NCBI GenBank assembly: GCA_964621185.1
Contig: CAZULM010000002.1
Location: 178,684 to 242,683 of the forward strand
Direction: 5' to 3'
Length of the DNA stretch: 64,000 bases
Source of the DNA: M3007 sp964621185
GTDB lineage: Bacteria; Bacteroidota; Bacteroidia; Chitinophagales; Saprospiraceae
In this document: piece after piece, positions 31,857-43,400 of the stretch
Position numbering within the stretch: the stretch's first letter is position 1
How the letters are laid out: the number at the start of each line of letters is the position of its first letter
The notes under the pieces: generated by a model
Database searches by the model: none
What the model was told of the DNA's origin: nothing
Seen by the model: the letters and a program-made list of their open reading frames with translations, nothing else
Program-made: the position numbers and the translations under genes

Positions 31857-34800
31857 ATGACCCTTTCGCACGTACCATTGAAAATTGCCTGCTTTGCCGT
31901 GGCCTTCCTTAGCGCCGTTTCCGGAATTGCCCAAACCCCCATCACGTTGTCGGTCAACATCACCCATGTAATTTGCAAAAATGCCAACACGGGCGCCATA
32001 GACCTCAGCGTTACAGGAGGGGTGCCGCCCTATAATTACGATTGGTCTAACCTATCGGGGCCTAGTAACCCAGAGGATCTGGCTATGCTCAACGACGGCT
32101 ACTATTGTGTCACGGTGACGGATGTTGCAGGTAAAACCGCTACCGGGTGTTATTTTGTGAATGAACCACATTGCCCTGTCTTCGCCAAAAAATTGCCCTT
32201 GCTGGTTGTCGTCAACGGCCAGCCCGTCACCATTGCACCGCAAGTTATGAACGGCACATCGCCCTACACTTATAAATGGAGCAACAACACCTTCAATGCA
32301 CAAACAGTGGTGTCGCCAGCGAGCAATTCGACTTACACTGTAACCGTCACAGATGCTAAAGGGTGCACCGGTTCCAGTTCGTACACGGTTGAAGTCGTGG
32401 GTTCCAGCCCTACCATACTGTTCGATTTTTACAACCCTGGCTGTGTGAACGGGTTTCGTTCTGCCGTGGTGCACACCTATAACCTTCCACCTGGGCCCTA
32501 TACCTATACCCTCGTCCCAAGTTCGCCTTTTCAGCCCGTCATTACCGGAACTTTCAGTGGCAACACCTTTAACCTGGACAATATCTGCACCTATGGATGC
32601 CAATATACCCTGACGATCTCCAACGCAGGTGGAAACCTGGTTTCCAAGTCGTTTGGGAATCCAGGAGGCCTCATTGGCGTGATTGTCACTACCCCTTTAA
32701 AAATCACTTCCGACAACCCCTCCCTCTGCCCGCCGTCAGTGGGTACGCAATGCGAACGGGTATGCCCCAATACCACGGTCACCTACCATGTGGAGCCTTA
32801 TTTTGCCTCCTGCGATGGCAGCACCCTCAGCAATTATGACTGGGTAATCACTGGCGCACAAAGCTATTATTTCAATGCCGGCAAAGATGAGGCCACCATC
32901 ACCTGGGGCGCAGCCGGCGGCGGCAATATCAAGATTACGAACAACAATGGCGCCTGTTATTCTAGCGCTTATTGTGTAGAAATTGTGGAGCTGCCGGAGG
33001 CAAAAATACAGGCAACGCCCGGCCCGGTGGCGCCTGACTCCATCTTGACGATTTGCCGCGGGCAGGAAGTCAATTGTACCAGCACCAGCCTGAATGCCAG
33101 CGCGCTCGAGTGGCATTTCAGCGACGATGCATCGATAAAAACTGGCGAAAAATCAACCCATGTTTTCCAGCAGGCCGGCGTGTTTTCGGTGACCTTGATA
33201 GCCCGCAGCGCTTGCTATTGTGCCGATACGGCCTTTTTGACCGTAAAGGTCCTGGATTTGCAAGCGCCCAGCCTCGACTGTGTCAGCGCCGTCTGCCCCG
33301 GGGAATCGGTCACGTATTCCACCTCCACCGATTGTGGGGAATTGTCCTGGGAAGTTTCCCCTAACGGCATCATTACGGGCGGGGGCGGCATTGCGGATGA
33401 TTCAATTACGGTACAGTGGCTGGACGGCGCCAATGGGTACATCAGTTTGGAAGCGACGAACTGCGCAAGCGCTGAATGCCCTGTAAAATCGATAATCCCG
33501 GTGCCTGTGATCGCCGCCCATGCTGAAATAAAAGGGCCAAACGTCGTTTGCCCCTCCTCGGAAGAATACTACTCGATTGACGCGTTTGACGGCGCGTCCT
33601 ATAAATGGGAAATAATACCCAATACCAGCTCGGCGCCCACAATAGTATCGGGACAAGGCACTGCCAAAATCCTCGTCAGGTTCAATCAATACACCACCAA
33701 ATATTCCATCATCGTACACTATGACAACTGCTATCTAGGCTGTAGCGGCTCAGATACCCTGGAAGTGCTGATTCGGACTGTAAGTACCATTAGTGGCCCA
33801 GCACGGGTTTGTGCAGGCCAGCCAGCCACTTTTTCTGTCAACTATTCCATTTATAAGTTCAACTGGTCTGTTCTCGACCGTGATGGTATGGTGCTGGAGA
33901 CATTTTCCGATCAGTATTCTATCAGCCCGCAGTTCAGCCAGGGGCCTGGCGACTATTTGCTGGTTGCGGTGCCCAATGCTGCCACTCAGTTGCTGACCTG
34001 CACCCGGCTATTGGAATGGAAGGTCAGCGTGTCAGCTGTGCCAAGCAAGCCGCTTTCAATTGACGGCCCCTCCTGTTACTGCCCCGGCTCTGTACAACTG
34101 TACACGGCTACCGGCAATTCTGGACAATTGTCCTGGAAAAACAGCCTCACGGGCCAGCAGGATTTCGGCAACCCCTATAACCTGCCGATTCCCGCCAATA
34201 CCAACGGGGCAATCTGGGTTTCTGTTAAATCGGTTGCCAACGACGGTTCAGGGTGCAGCTCCGATACCATCCTGAAATGGATACAGCCCCTTGAAACGCC
34301 AAAAATCAATGGATCGGCCAATTTCTGTGTCGGCGCGGTTGGTAGCTATGCCAGCAACCCAAGCATTGCTGGGCTGAGCTATTCCTGGGAAATTGTGCCG
34401 ACAGAAGCGGGCGTGATCGTGCAAGGGCAGGCCAGCGCCAACATACAGGTGTTCTGGCTTCAGCCCGGAAACCATACGTTGAAGGTGAATATTTGTGGCA
34501 AAACGGCCAGTATGCTCGTTGCCGTCAACCCGGCTGCTGTGCCTACAGTGCTGCATCCAGCTGGCATCTGTGTTGGGGAACTGGCCTCCGTGAGCGCCCC
34601 CGGTTCCTGGAGCGCCTATCGATGGGAAACGGAGGATCAAATTTTTATCTCTTCCAACCCGTCTGTGTCCATTGGCCCCGGCACCTATCTGCTGCGCACC
34701 GTAAACAGCCTCGGATGCGAAGCTGCCCGCTCCTTTGAGATACTCGAATACCCCAAACCCAATATTTCCATCAGCACCATAAGCCCAACCGGTTTTTGCA

Positions 34801-37800
34801 ACAATGCCCTTAACGTTGCGATGTATGCCCTGACAGACGACGATGCCAATTACCAATATGAATGGTTTAGAGACGGGCTGCCACTTGGGCACAACCAGAG
34901 CTCATTGAGCAGCAACCAATACGGGTTATACAGCGCGCAGGCCAGCAATGAATTTGGGTGCATGGCCACTGATGGGTTCATCCGTGTGTTCGAGTATTGC
35001 GGCCCCGGTATAATTTTCGATGAAGACCACCCTAACTATTGCCCGGCAGGCTCCTTAGGCATCGACGTGCTGCCCAGTGCGCAATGCGATTCTTTTCAGT
35101 TTGAAGTGTTGGCCAGCCCGAATTATATGCCGGGCTCTGCTGTCTGGACTTTTGGGCAGTCGGGCGATGCCGTGATTGGCGGCGCTGCGGGTGAAAACGT
35201 TGGCTTCAGATTTCCCAATGCGGGAAAATATCTCGTCATTCTGGTCGCTACCCTGCAAAATGGCGCTACCTGTGCGCTCATAGATTCGGTGGACGTGGAT
35301 GCAATCGCTCGGTTTACAGTCAACAAGGCGTGCCCGGGCGATCAGACAGCCTTTACCGATGAAAGCACCCGGCTGCCCTACACTACCATCGACTCCTGGC
35401 ACTGGTCTTTTGGAGACCCTGCGGGCGCCACCATTGATATGCCGGTCAATGCCCCGGTGAAACATCCGTACAATGCCCCAGGCTCCTATACGGCGACGCT
35501 CACTATAACAGCTGGCAGCGGATGTACTTCCACTTATTCGGAAGCCCTGGAGGTGCCTGCGCTCCCGCAACTCGCGCTTGCGCCTACCGTAAATGGTTGC
35601 GTCGATCAGGTGGTTCAGCTCAGTGCCCAGACAACAGCCGATGTGCTGTTCCTGGATTGGGAATTCGGCCAGGCAGGCAGCCCAGGCAATACGGCGAGCG
35701 GAATGCCCGTGTACCATTACTACGGCAACGCCCCTGGTGTATATTCTGCTGTGGCAACGGCTACCAATATTTGGGGCTGCAGGGCTTCGGTGGCACAAAT
35801 GGTGGTGATTTCAAACGACCAACTGAGCGGTGAAATTAGCCCTTCCGGCGTTTCCAACATTTGTGCGGGGCAATCGGTTACGTTAACCGCCCCGCCCGGG
35901 GCTGCCGCCTATTTATGGTCAAATGGAGCCACTACGGCCAATATCGAGGCCGAGTACGAAGGCTTGTACCAGGTAAGCGCCACCAGCCCGGGAGGCTGCA
36001 AGTACAACCCTTTGGTAAAAGTGGTGAACATCCTCCCCACGCCCAACGGGTTTATCCAGGCACAGCTGCTGAACAGCTACGGGCAAAATATTGGCACTGT
36101 CACCTCCATCTTGAATGTATGCGCCGGCGATGATGTGCACCTGCTGGTACAAGCGGCTGGCAACTACCAATATGCATGGTCCAACGGCGTGGACACCACG
36201 CAAACGCTTTCTTTCACCAACAAACGCAACAATCAACTGGCCGTAGGGCAACACGAGTTCCAGGTTACCATAACGGATATTGCAAGCGGCTGCACCATGG
36301 TTACCCCACCGTTCACAGTGAATGTACGCCCTCGCCCCGACGGCTTTTCGGCAGCCAGCAGCAGTGCTTGTTCCGGCGAGCCAGCAGCAGTATATTATGT
36401 AGGCCCCAGCAACCCGAATTGGCAGCTCGTTTGGAACAATGGTATGATCGGGGAAAGTTTTACAACTACGGCGCCTGGGCGTTTTATCGTGCAGGTCACC
36501 AATGAATTTGGATGTTCGGCAAGCAGTGAGCCGGTCGTATTATCGCCAGGCCCCAATGTTGGCGGCATCCCAAAAGGCTGCCACCAGCGCTGTGCGCCCG
36601 ACAGTATTTGCTTGCCAGCCATACCCGGTGTGGCCGCCTGGCAATGGTACTTCAATGGACAGCCCATACCCGGCGCCGAGAGTGCCGATTTTATCGCCCA
36701 AGAGAGCGGCACGTACTTTGCCCAATTGACCGACAGCATTGGCTGCACCGCGACGAGCGATCCATTGACGCTCCAACTGTTCACCGGCGATGGCAGCGTA
36801 TTCAGCAATGTATGGGCCGATGTGAACCAAAACGGCCTTCTTGATGCAACCGATACCCTGTTGACGGGCATCCCGATTTTGCTGTTTCAAAACCAGTCCC
36901 AAGTAGCGACGGGCCAAAGTGCCACAAACGGCGCTGCGGTTTTCCCGAATATCCCTTCTGCTGCTTACTCGGTTCTGATTGACTCAGCCAACCTGAACCC
37001 GTTTTGGGAAATTATCATTGGCGCCGAACAAGTGTTGCTGCACGGCTGTGGTGGGAAAGCCTACGCCAATTTGCTGCTTGGGCATTGCATAACATCCCCT
37101 GTAGGAATAACCTTTAACACCTGTCCAGGTGCACCCATTTCCTATTTGGGAACGACCATAGCAGCGGGGCAATCACAACAGTTTATTTTGCCCAACATTG
37201 CCGGTTGCGATACGCTTGTTATCGTGACCGTGAACGCCTTGCCGACTTCGGCATCCACGCTGACCCTGAGCGCCTGCCCAGGAAGCACCTACACCTATGC
37301 CGGGGTCGATCTGGCAGTTGGCCAAACCCAGGACTTCACCCTGACGAACGCGCTGGGCTGCGATTCCATCGTTACCGTGACGGTGAACGCCTTGCCGACC
37401 TCGGCATCCACGCTGACCCTGAGCGCCTGCCCAGGAAGCACCTACACCTATGCCGGGGTCGATCTGGCAGTTGGCCAAACCCAGGACTTCACCCTGACGA
37501 ACGCGCTGGGCTGCGATTCCATCGTTACCGTGACGGTGAACGCCTTGCCGACCTCGGCATCCACGCTGACCCTGAGCGCCTGCCCAGGAAGCACCTACAC
37601 CTATGCCGGGGTCGATCTGGCAGTTGGCCAAACCCAGGACTTCACCCTGACGAACCATCTGGGCTGCGATTCCATCGTTACTGTGATCGTGAGCGCCTTG
37701 CCCGTTTCATTCGGATCATTAACCGTCGGCGTTTGTCCCAATGAGGCTTACACGTTCCAGGGGCAGGTTCTGCCAGCGGGGACGGTGCAGGATTTCCAGC

Positions 37801-38774
37801 TAAGCAACGTATTTGGCTGCGATTCTATACTGCGGCTTACAATTGTGGAAAAGAGCGCTTCTGCCGATATTGTGGAGGTGCGGATTTGTCCGGGCAAGAC
37901 CTATTTTTTTCAAGGTCAGGAACTCAAGATCGGCGAGACAAAAGATTTCCATTTCAGCAACAGCGAAGGCTGTGATTCACTCATTACCATTGTTGTAAGT
38001 GCCTGGCCTTCGTTGGAATTTGACTTGCAAGTGCAGCACGCCTGCCCCGATTCCGACAATGGCAACATCAGCGTGACCGTGCTGCCCGGCACTGTGCAAC
38101 CTGCACACTACACTCTAAACGGCGGCGTTTCACAGGCTGTTCCGACATTTAGCGCCCTGGCTTCGGGCAATTACACGGTGGCAGTGCGGGATGAAAATGG
38201 TTGTGTATGGGAAGAAAGTGTTACCTTACTGCAGCGTCCAAGGCTGGCGCTGGCACTCGAAAACGCCTACCTTATACCTTGTGACAGCAGCTTCATCACC
38301 CTTAACCCTATACTGAGTGGCGATACCGCCGGCTTGCGTGTAATTTGGTGGAATGGTGCGCAAAGCCTCAGCACCAGCACCGCCGAAGCCGGCATTATTT
38401 GGGTGGATGTCAGCAACGATTGCGGGACAAACCTGCACAGGACATCAACGGTTGAATGGGCAAGCAGCGATGGAAATCCAATAAACATCTATGTTCCGAA
38501 TATATTTTCGCCCAGTGCGAAAACACCCGGCAATGCTTTGTTCCGCCCCTTTTTTGGCAACAACCTGAGCCTGCTTGATTACCGTTTCGAAGTGTACGAC
38601 CGCTGGGGCAGCTTACTGTTCAAAAGCGAGCAGCCAGCAGACGGATGGGAAGGCAATTTCCGCGAAAAAACAATGGAGCCAGGGGTGTTTGCCTGGCAGC
38701 TGTGGGTGAAAGTAGTGTTTTGCGGAAGGGAAATGGAACTTTACCGGAAGGGAGATGTCACGATCGAGAAATGA
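31857..38774 (+). CDS. Giant T9SS type B surface protein with SprB, PKD, SdrD-like and tandem modules
   Basis: 2305 residues with a signal peptide (to about residue 25). An N-terminal SprB-like module (ICKNANTGAIDLSVTGGVPPY) is followed by a long series of Ig/PKD-like domains, the clearest being a PKD near 1152-1221 (SWHWSFGDPAG...PGSYTATLTI). An SdrD-B-like domain lies near 1643-1718 (NVWADVNQNGLLDATDT). Six modules of about 51 residues with CPG...GQTQDF.L.N..GCDSI.TV run from about 1745 to 2065; three are nearly identical in DNA. The end (YVPNIFSPS...FEVYDRWGSLLF...DGWEGNF..) is a type B CHU_C sorting domain. It should be a long cell-surface adhesin. A tail-sheath gene follows 42 bp downstream. 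Confidence 0.9.
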   Translation: MTLSHVPLKIACFAVAFLSAVSGIAQTPITLSVNITHVICKNANTGAIDLSVTGGVPPYNYDWSNLSGPSNPEDLAMLNDGYYCVTVTDVAGKTATGCYFVNEPHCPVFAKKLPLLVVVNGQPVTIAPQVMNGTSPYTYKWSNNTFNAQTVVSPASNSTYTVTVTDAKGCTGSSSYTVEVVGSSPTILFDFYNPGCVNGFRSAVVHTYNLPPGPYTYTLVPSSPFQPVITGTFSGNTFNLDNICTYGCQYTLTISNAGGNLVSKSFGNPGGLIGVIVTTPLKITSDNPSLCPPSVGTQCERVCPNTTVTYHVEPYFASCDGSTLSNYDWVITGAQSYYFNAGKDEATITWGAAGGGNIKITNNNGACYSSAYCVEIVELPEAKIQATPGPVAPDSILTICRGQEVNCTSTSLNASALEWHFSDDASIKTGEKSTHVFQQAGVFSVTLIARSACYCADTAFLTVKVLDLQAPSLDCVSAVCPGESVTYSTSTDCGELSWEVSPNGIITGGGGIADDSITVQWLDGANGYISLEATNCASAECPVKSIIPVPVIAAHAEIKGPNVVCPSSEEYYSIDAFDGASYKWEIIPNTSSAPTIVSGQGTAKILVRFNQYTTKYSIIVHYDNCYLGCSGSDTLEVLIRTVSTISGPARVCAGQPATFSVNYSIYKFNWSVLDRDGMVLETFSDQYSISPQFSQGPGDYLLVAVPNAATQLLTCTRLLEWKVSVSAVPSKPLSIDGPSCYCPGSVQLYTATGNSGQLSWKNSLTGQQDFGNPYNLPIPANTNGAIWVSVKSVANDGSGCSSDTILKWIQPLETPKINGSANFCVGAVGSYASNPSIAGLSYSWEIVPTEAGVIVQGQASANIQVFWLQPGNHTLKVNICGKTASMLVAVNPAAVPTVLHPAGICVGELASVSAPGSWSAYRWETEDQIFISSNPSVSIGPGTYLLRTVNSLGCEAARSFEILEYPKPNISISTISPTGFCNNALNVAMYALTDDDANYQYEWFRDGLPLGHNQSSLSSNQYGLYSAQASNEFGCMATDGFIRVFEYCGPGIIFDEDHPNYCPAGSLGIDVLPSAQCDSFQFEVLASPNYMPGSAVWTFGQSGDAVIGGAAGENVGFRFPNAGKYLVILVATLQNGATCALIDSVDVDAIARFTVNKACPGDQTAFTDESTRLPYTTIDSWHWSFGDPAGATIDMPVNAPVKHPYNAPGSYTATLTITAGSGCTSTYSEALEVPALPQLALAPTVNGCVDQVVQLSAQTTADVLFLDWEFGQAGSPGNTASGMPVYHYYGNAPGVYSAVATATNIWGCRASVAQMVVISNDQLSGEISPSGVSNICAGQSVTLTAPPGAAAYLWSNGATTANIEAEYEGLYQVSATSPGGCKYNPLVKVVNILPTPNGFIQAQLLNSYGQNIGTVTSILNVCAGDDVHLLVQAAGNYQYAWSNGVDTTQTLSFTNKRNNQLAVGQHEFQVTITDIASGCTMVTPPFTVNVRPRPDGFSAASSSACSGEPAAVYYVGPSNPNWQLVWNNGMIGESFTTTAPGRFIVQVTNEFGCSASSEPVVLSPGPNVGGIPKGCHQRCAPDSICLPAIPGVAAWQWYFNGQPIPGAESADFIAQESGTYFAQLTDSIGCTATSDPLTLQLFTGDGSVFSNVWADVNQNGLLDATDTLLTGIPILLFQNQSQVATGQSATNGAAVFPNIPSAAYSVLIDSANLNPFWEIIIGAEQVLLHGCGGKAYANLLLGHCITSPVGITFNTCPGAPISYLGTTIAAGQSQQFILPNIAGCDTLVIVTVNALPTSASTLTLSACPGSTYTYAGVDLAVGQTQDFTLTNALGCDSIVTVTVNALPTSASTLTLSACPGSTYTYAGVDLAVGQTQDFTLTNALGCDSIVTVTVNALPTSASTLTLSACPGSTYTYAGVDLAVGQTQDFTLTNHLGCDSIVTVIVSALPVSFGSLTVGVCPNEAYTFQGQVLPAGTVQDFQLSNVFGCDSILRLTIVEKSASADIVEVRICPGKTYFFQGQELKIGETKDFHFSNSEGCDSLITIVVSAWPSLEFDLQVQHACPDSDNGNISVTVLPGTVQPAHYTLNGGVSQAVPTFSALASGNYTVAVRDENGCVWEESVTLLQRPRLALALENAYLIPCDSSFITLNPILSGDTAGLRVIWWNGAQSLSTSTAEAGIIWVDVSNDCGTNLHRTSTVEWASSDGNPINIYVPNIFSPSAKTPGNALFRPFFGNNLSLLDYRFEVYDRWGSLLFKSEQPADGWEGNFREKTMEPGVFAWQLWVKVVFCGREMELYRKGDVTIEK
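37231..37689. repeat. Three tandem 153-bp repeats inside the giant protein gene
   Basis: Copies begin at 37231, 37384 and 37537 and are almost identical, each encoding one 51-residue module. More diverged copies flank them on both sides, so the near-identical core reflects recent duplication or gene conversion. Confidence 0.95.
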
Positions 38775-38816
38775 GCAGTTCGGAGATGAAAGAATTACAA
38801 ATTCAAATGTATCGGC

Positions 38817-40355
38817 ATGAACAAAGGAAACATCACCCCCGGCGTTTACATCGAAGAAAAAAGCGCCTTCCCCAATTCAGTAATTGGCGTGCCTACTGCA
38901 ATCCCTGCTTTTGTCGGGTACACGGAAAAGGCCGCCAATAAAGATAAAAACCTGAAAAACGTGCCGACCCGGATTGGCTCGCTGGCTGAATTCCAACAGT
39001 ATTTTGGCGGGGCGCCCTGCCCCATTTTCGAGATAATCAGGGATGCACAGGGGCGCATTGAGCTCAAAAACCCCAAATCCTATTTTCTGCTTTATTACAG
39101 CATGAAGTTCTTTTTTGCCAATGGTGGTTCGGATTGCTACGTTGTGTCCATAGGTGATTATGCCAACGGGGTTCATCAAGCAGATTTCAATGGAGAGATT
39201 CCTGTCATGGATGCCAATGGCCATGCTACCGCTGCAATCCAGCCCATCGGCATCCGTTGCCTGGAGCAAGCGCCCGAACCAAGCCTATTGGTAATCCCGG
39301 ATGCGGTTCTGCTCGATAAAAAGGACTGTGCCGAAATCCAGAAAGCGATGCTGGCACATTGCAGCCGCTTAGGCAACCGCTTCGCCATCCTCGACGTGCC
39401 CATACCTGCCGACCAATTGAAAATGCCGGCAACCGAAAGTCTCATTCAGGATTTTCGCAAACAAATCGGGGCCAGCAACCTGCTATGGGGCGCTGCCTAT
39501 TACCCATACCTGCATACAAGCGTTACAGACGCAAACAGTATTTCATTCAGGAACATCGCCCCGGAAAACAGTGAACTATTGCTGAATCTTTTGCTGGAAG
39601 AACAGCGGAATGTGAAACAATCGCCAGAAGCGCTACAAGAAACCGAAAACAAGCTGAAATCGATCCTGCAAAAACCCGGTGAAAATTTTAACTCCATGCA
39701 AAACCAGCACCAATCGCTGCTGCTGCTCAGCCCGCTGTACAAAGACATCATGCGCCTGCTTCTGGAAAAAATCAATATTCTGCCACCCAGCGGCGCAATG
39801 GCAGGGATTTACACCACGGTCGACAGCAATGTGGGCGTATTCCAGTCGCCGGCAAACATCAGCATCGGCTCGGCGCTCAGCACGGTGGCGCCCCTGAGCA
39901 ATGCAGAACAGGAGAACCTTAACATGCCGATTGATGGAAAAGCCGTGAACGCCATCCGCAGCTTCCCGGGAAAAGGCGTATTGGTATGGGGCGCCCGCAC
40001 CCTCGACGGCAACAGCCAGGATTGGCGCTACATCAACGTCCGCCGGACGGTGATTTTTTTGCAACAATCCATCAAATACGCCCTACTGCCTTATACTTTT
40101 TCCGCCAACAACAACAGTACCTGGGCGAATGTCGAAGCGATGATTACCAATTTTCTTGCCACCGTTTGGCGCAATGGGGGCCTGGCAGGCGCCGAACCCA
40201 ACGATGCCTTTCAGGTGCAGGTTGGCCTGGGAGTCACCATGACCGCGGTCGATGTTCAGGAGGGGCTGATGCGGGTATCGGTAAAGGTTGCTCTGGTGCG
40301 GCCTGCTGAGTTTATTGTGCTTGATTTTGAACAGAATATGCAAGAAATGGCATAG
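38817..40355 (+). CDS. Contractile tail-sheath protein (orphan)
   Basis: 512 residues. It starts ITPGVYIEEKSAFPNSVIGVPTA, the classic N-terminus of phage and contractile-injection-system sheath proteins (TPGVYxxE...). The C-terminal 120 residues (GVLVWGARTLDGNSQDWRYINVRRTVIFLQQSI...) are the conserved sheath C-terminal domain that forms the inter-subunit handshake. The full length suits a functional sheath subunit. No tube, baseplate, spike or AAA+ assembly gene is in the window on either side, so it is an orphan here. It lies 42 bp after the giant T9SS gene on the same strand and ends in a terminator overlapping its stop codon. Confidence 0.93.
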   Translation: MNKGNITPGVYIEEKSAFPNSVIGVPTAIPAFVGYTEKAANKDKNLKNVPTRIGSLAEFQQYFGGAPCPIFEIIRDAQGRIELKNPKSYFLLYYSMKFFFANGGSDCYVVSIGDYANGVHQADFNGEIPVMDANGHATAAIQPIGIRCLEQAPEPSLLVIPDAVLLDKKDCAEIQKAMLAHCSRLGNRFAILDVPIPADQLKMPATESLIQDFRKQIGASNLLWGAAYYPYLHTSVTDANSISFRNIAPENSELLLNLLLEEQRNVKQSPEALQETENKLKSILQKPGENFNSMQNQHQSLLLLSPLYKDIMRLLLEKINILPPSGAMAGIYTTVDSNVGVFQSPANISIGSALSTVAPLSNAEQENLNMPIDGKAVNAIRSFPGKGVLVWGARTLDGNSQDWRYINVRRTVIFLQQSIKYALLPYTFSANNNSTWANVEAMITNFLATVWRNGGLAGAEPNDAFQVQVGLGVTMTAVDVQEGLMRVSVKVALVRPAEFIVLDFEQNMQEMA

Positions 40356-40368
40356 GCCATTTTTTTTT
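40345..40368 (+). terminator. Intrinsic terminator overlapping the sheath stop codon
   Basis: AAATGGC (40345-40351) and GCCATTT (40356-40362) pair around the loop ATAG that contains the stop codon; six more T follow. It should end the giant-protein/sheath transcript. Confidence 0.8.
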
Positions 40369-40430
40369 CTACGTCAGGAAGGCGCAAAACACGACCTCCC
40401 ACGTAATAGTGGCCTTTTTGATTGGGCAAG

Positions 40431-43400
40431 CTACTCCCGCATGTCAAACCGCACCCAATCCACCGCCCCCACCGCCTTCGACGGCGCCTTTTCGTTTTTC
40501 AGCACGAAATAAAGGTCGTGAAATTTGCCGTCCCCAATCGGCAGAATGGGTGCATCTATGGTGACAAATTCCATGCGACTGCCGCCATCTTTTGCCGGAA
40601 TGTCAGCCTTGCCGATCAATGTCCCTTTCGGCGAACCGAGCCTTATTTCCACCCTGCCGCCGCTGTACTGGAACTTGCTGTCGCTCATGCCCACGCCCAG
40701 CGCGATGTTGTGCACAGCGGTCAAATCCACGTGTTTGAACATGAAAAACTCCTTGCTTTTCAAGTCGTTCAGCACTACTGTATCGCCGTTGAAAGGGCGG
40801 TAGGTGCGCACTTTGGCCGACATGCTGTCGGCCTGCTCTGCCTGCTGGTAGGCGGGGCGCAGGGCGATGGTTTCGCTGTTTTCGAGGGGCAGTTGGGTAC
40901 TGCTGCCCCGGTCGCGGTAACTGGCTTTGAAGATAAAGGTGCCGGCTTTGGGCTTTTGTTTTGGGTCTTTGGGGGGCGGTGGCGCCAAGCGGTAATCCCC
41001 GGCGACAGCCAGCGTTTGCTTGGGCTTGGGGGCGCTGCCGAGCGAAAGAATCCAGCGCACCATTTCGCCGGCGTCTTCTTCTGAAATTTGGGGGTGGGCG
41101 CTCATAACGGTTTGCCCCCAAACGCCTGCCCCGCCCTTGATGATCTTGGCCGTTAGTGTGCGTACGGCGAACTCGTTGTTCCGGTAACGGTCGGCAATAG
41201 CCTGGAAAGCGGGGCCGTTGATCACCCTGTCTTCGGCATGGCAGGTCTTGCAGTCGGAGCGGTCCATCAGCACCTTGCCGCGGGCGTATTCGGTTTGTTG
41301 TTTTGCCGTCTGGTGCCCCAGTGCGATGCTGGTGATGTCGAAGCCCGTTTCTAAGTAGTCGATGGTGGTGGCCACGGCTTCGGGTGGGATGCCGCCTTGT
41401 TGCAGGGAGCCGTCTTCAACGTCGTTCACCACAAGCTGGTATTGGAGCAGGCTGCCGGGCTGGTAGAAGCTGCGGTTTTTTCCCGCAAAATCCCAGCGTA
41501 CTTCCGGGCGTTCGTTGCCGACGTTTATTTTCAGTTTCAGGGTTTTGAACGCGCCTTCGTTGTCGGTCACTTTCAGGGCGGCTTCATACGTGCCGGGGCG
41601 TTGATATACGTGGACGATGCTGTCTATTTCCGATTTTTTGAGCGGCGCGTTCTTTGCCATCAGAAGGCCGCCCCTGGTGGTGGCTTGTTTGGCTTGAATG
41701 CTCAATGCCGGCGTGCCATCGCCAAAATCCAGTTCGTATTTCAATTTCTCCCCGTCGTAATCTTTCGTTTTCGATAGGGAAAAACAAGCGGCGAAGGGCG
41801 CCGCGCCCGCGTCTTTTTCCAGTTCCAGCACGGGTATGGGCGGTCGGTTGCCGCGCACATAGTCGATGCGTGTGAGGCGCGCGTCGGGGTTGGTGGCAAA
41901 CCATTGGGTGCCGTATTCCAGCAGCCATATCGTGCCGTTTTTATCCACGAGCATGTCCATGGGCCGCGAAAATTTGAGCATTTCGGCAAATGGCTCCATG
42001 CGGCTGAAATTGCCGAAGGTATCTACGGTAACGGCCATCATCCAGCCGCGCATCCAGTCGTAAGTGATGAGCTTGCCGTCGTAGTAGTCGGGCAAGCGGG
42101 TTTCTTTGGGGTATTTGTCGCAATAGTACGTAGGGCCTGCCATGGCATTGCGGCCGCCGTTTCCGAGGAGCGGGAATTCCGGCGAGTTTCCATATGGGTA
42201 CCAGATAAAGGCGGGCTGGGCGGGCGGCAATTCGCGCATGCCGGTGTTGTTCGGCGAGCTGTTGATGGGGCGTCGGGGATCGTGGTATGGCCCATTTTTT
42301 CCTGTTGCAAAGTCGTGCTTGCGGTAGGGCTTGTTGTCGCCCACGAACAGCGGCCAGCCAAAAAAGCCGGCTTTGTGCGCGCGGTTCACCTCGTCGTGGC
42401 CTGCCGGACCGCGGGCGGTGTCGGGCTCGCCGGCATCGGGGCCCACTTCGCCCCAGTAGAGGTTTTTGCGCCGCTCGTCGTAGGAGATGCGGAAGGGGTT
42501 GCGGCAGCCCATGACGTATATTTCTGGCCGCCCCCGTCGATCGGCTTCCATGGCGGGCTGTATGTGATCGGTGATTTTTACATCTTTATCGGTAAATAAA
42601 TTACCTGCTGGACAGGTGTAGGAGCCATCGTCATGCACTTTTATGCGGATGATCTTTCCCCGCAGGTCGTTGGTGTTGGCCGACGACCTTTGGGCGTCCC
42701 AGGCGCTGCGGCCGGGTCTTTCGTCGCTGGGCGAATAGCCGTCGGAAGCAAAGGGGTTGGTATTGTCGCCCGTGCTGAGCAGCAGGTTGCCGTCGCCATC
42801 GAATTCGATACTGCCCCCGGTGTGGCAACATTCCTGGCGCTGTACGCCCACTTCCAGGATTTTCTTTTCTGAAGCAACATCCAGGGTGTCGCCCTGAAAT
42901 ACAAAACGGGAGAGCTGGTTGATGGATTCGTCGCCTTCGGGGGAATAATAGAGGTATATCCAGTGGTTATCGGCGTAGTGAGGGTCCACGGCGAAGCCCA
43001 TGAGGCCGTCTTCTTCTTTGGAATACACGGGCATTTTATAGACAATGCTGATGAGACCGGTTGCCGGGTCGTAGAGCTTGATGTTGCCACGCCGCTCGAT
43101 GAACATGATTTTTCCGTTGGGGAAAATATCCAGTTCCATCGGTTCGGTCAGCTCGCTGGCCAGCACGGTTTTGGTGAAGCGGGTCGGGTCGGGCAGTTCA
43201 GGGGTTCGGCAGGCCCTGTAATCAAGGCGTTTTTTTTTTCCGATGGCATAGCGGATGCCTCCCAGCACGTGCTCCATGAAATTGAACTCGCTGTAGCTTT
43301 CCTTGGTATGGCCAAGGGCGGTGTAGAAGGCCCGGCCGCCGTCGTATTCATGGCACCAGGAGGCGGGGTGGCAGCGCGCGCCGGGCATGTCGGTCTTGGT

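Noticed and set aside
38817..40355. Prophage or full contractile injection cluster
   Set aside because: Only the sheath gene is present; neighbours are a T9SS adhesin and a lipoprotein, with no other phage genes.
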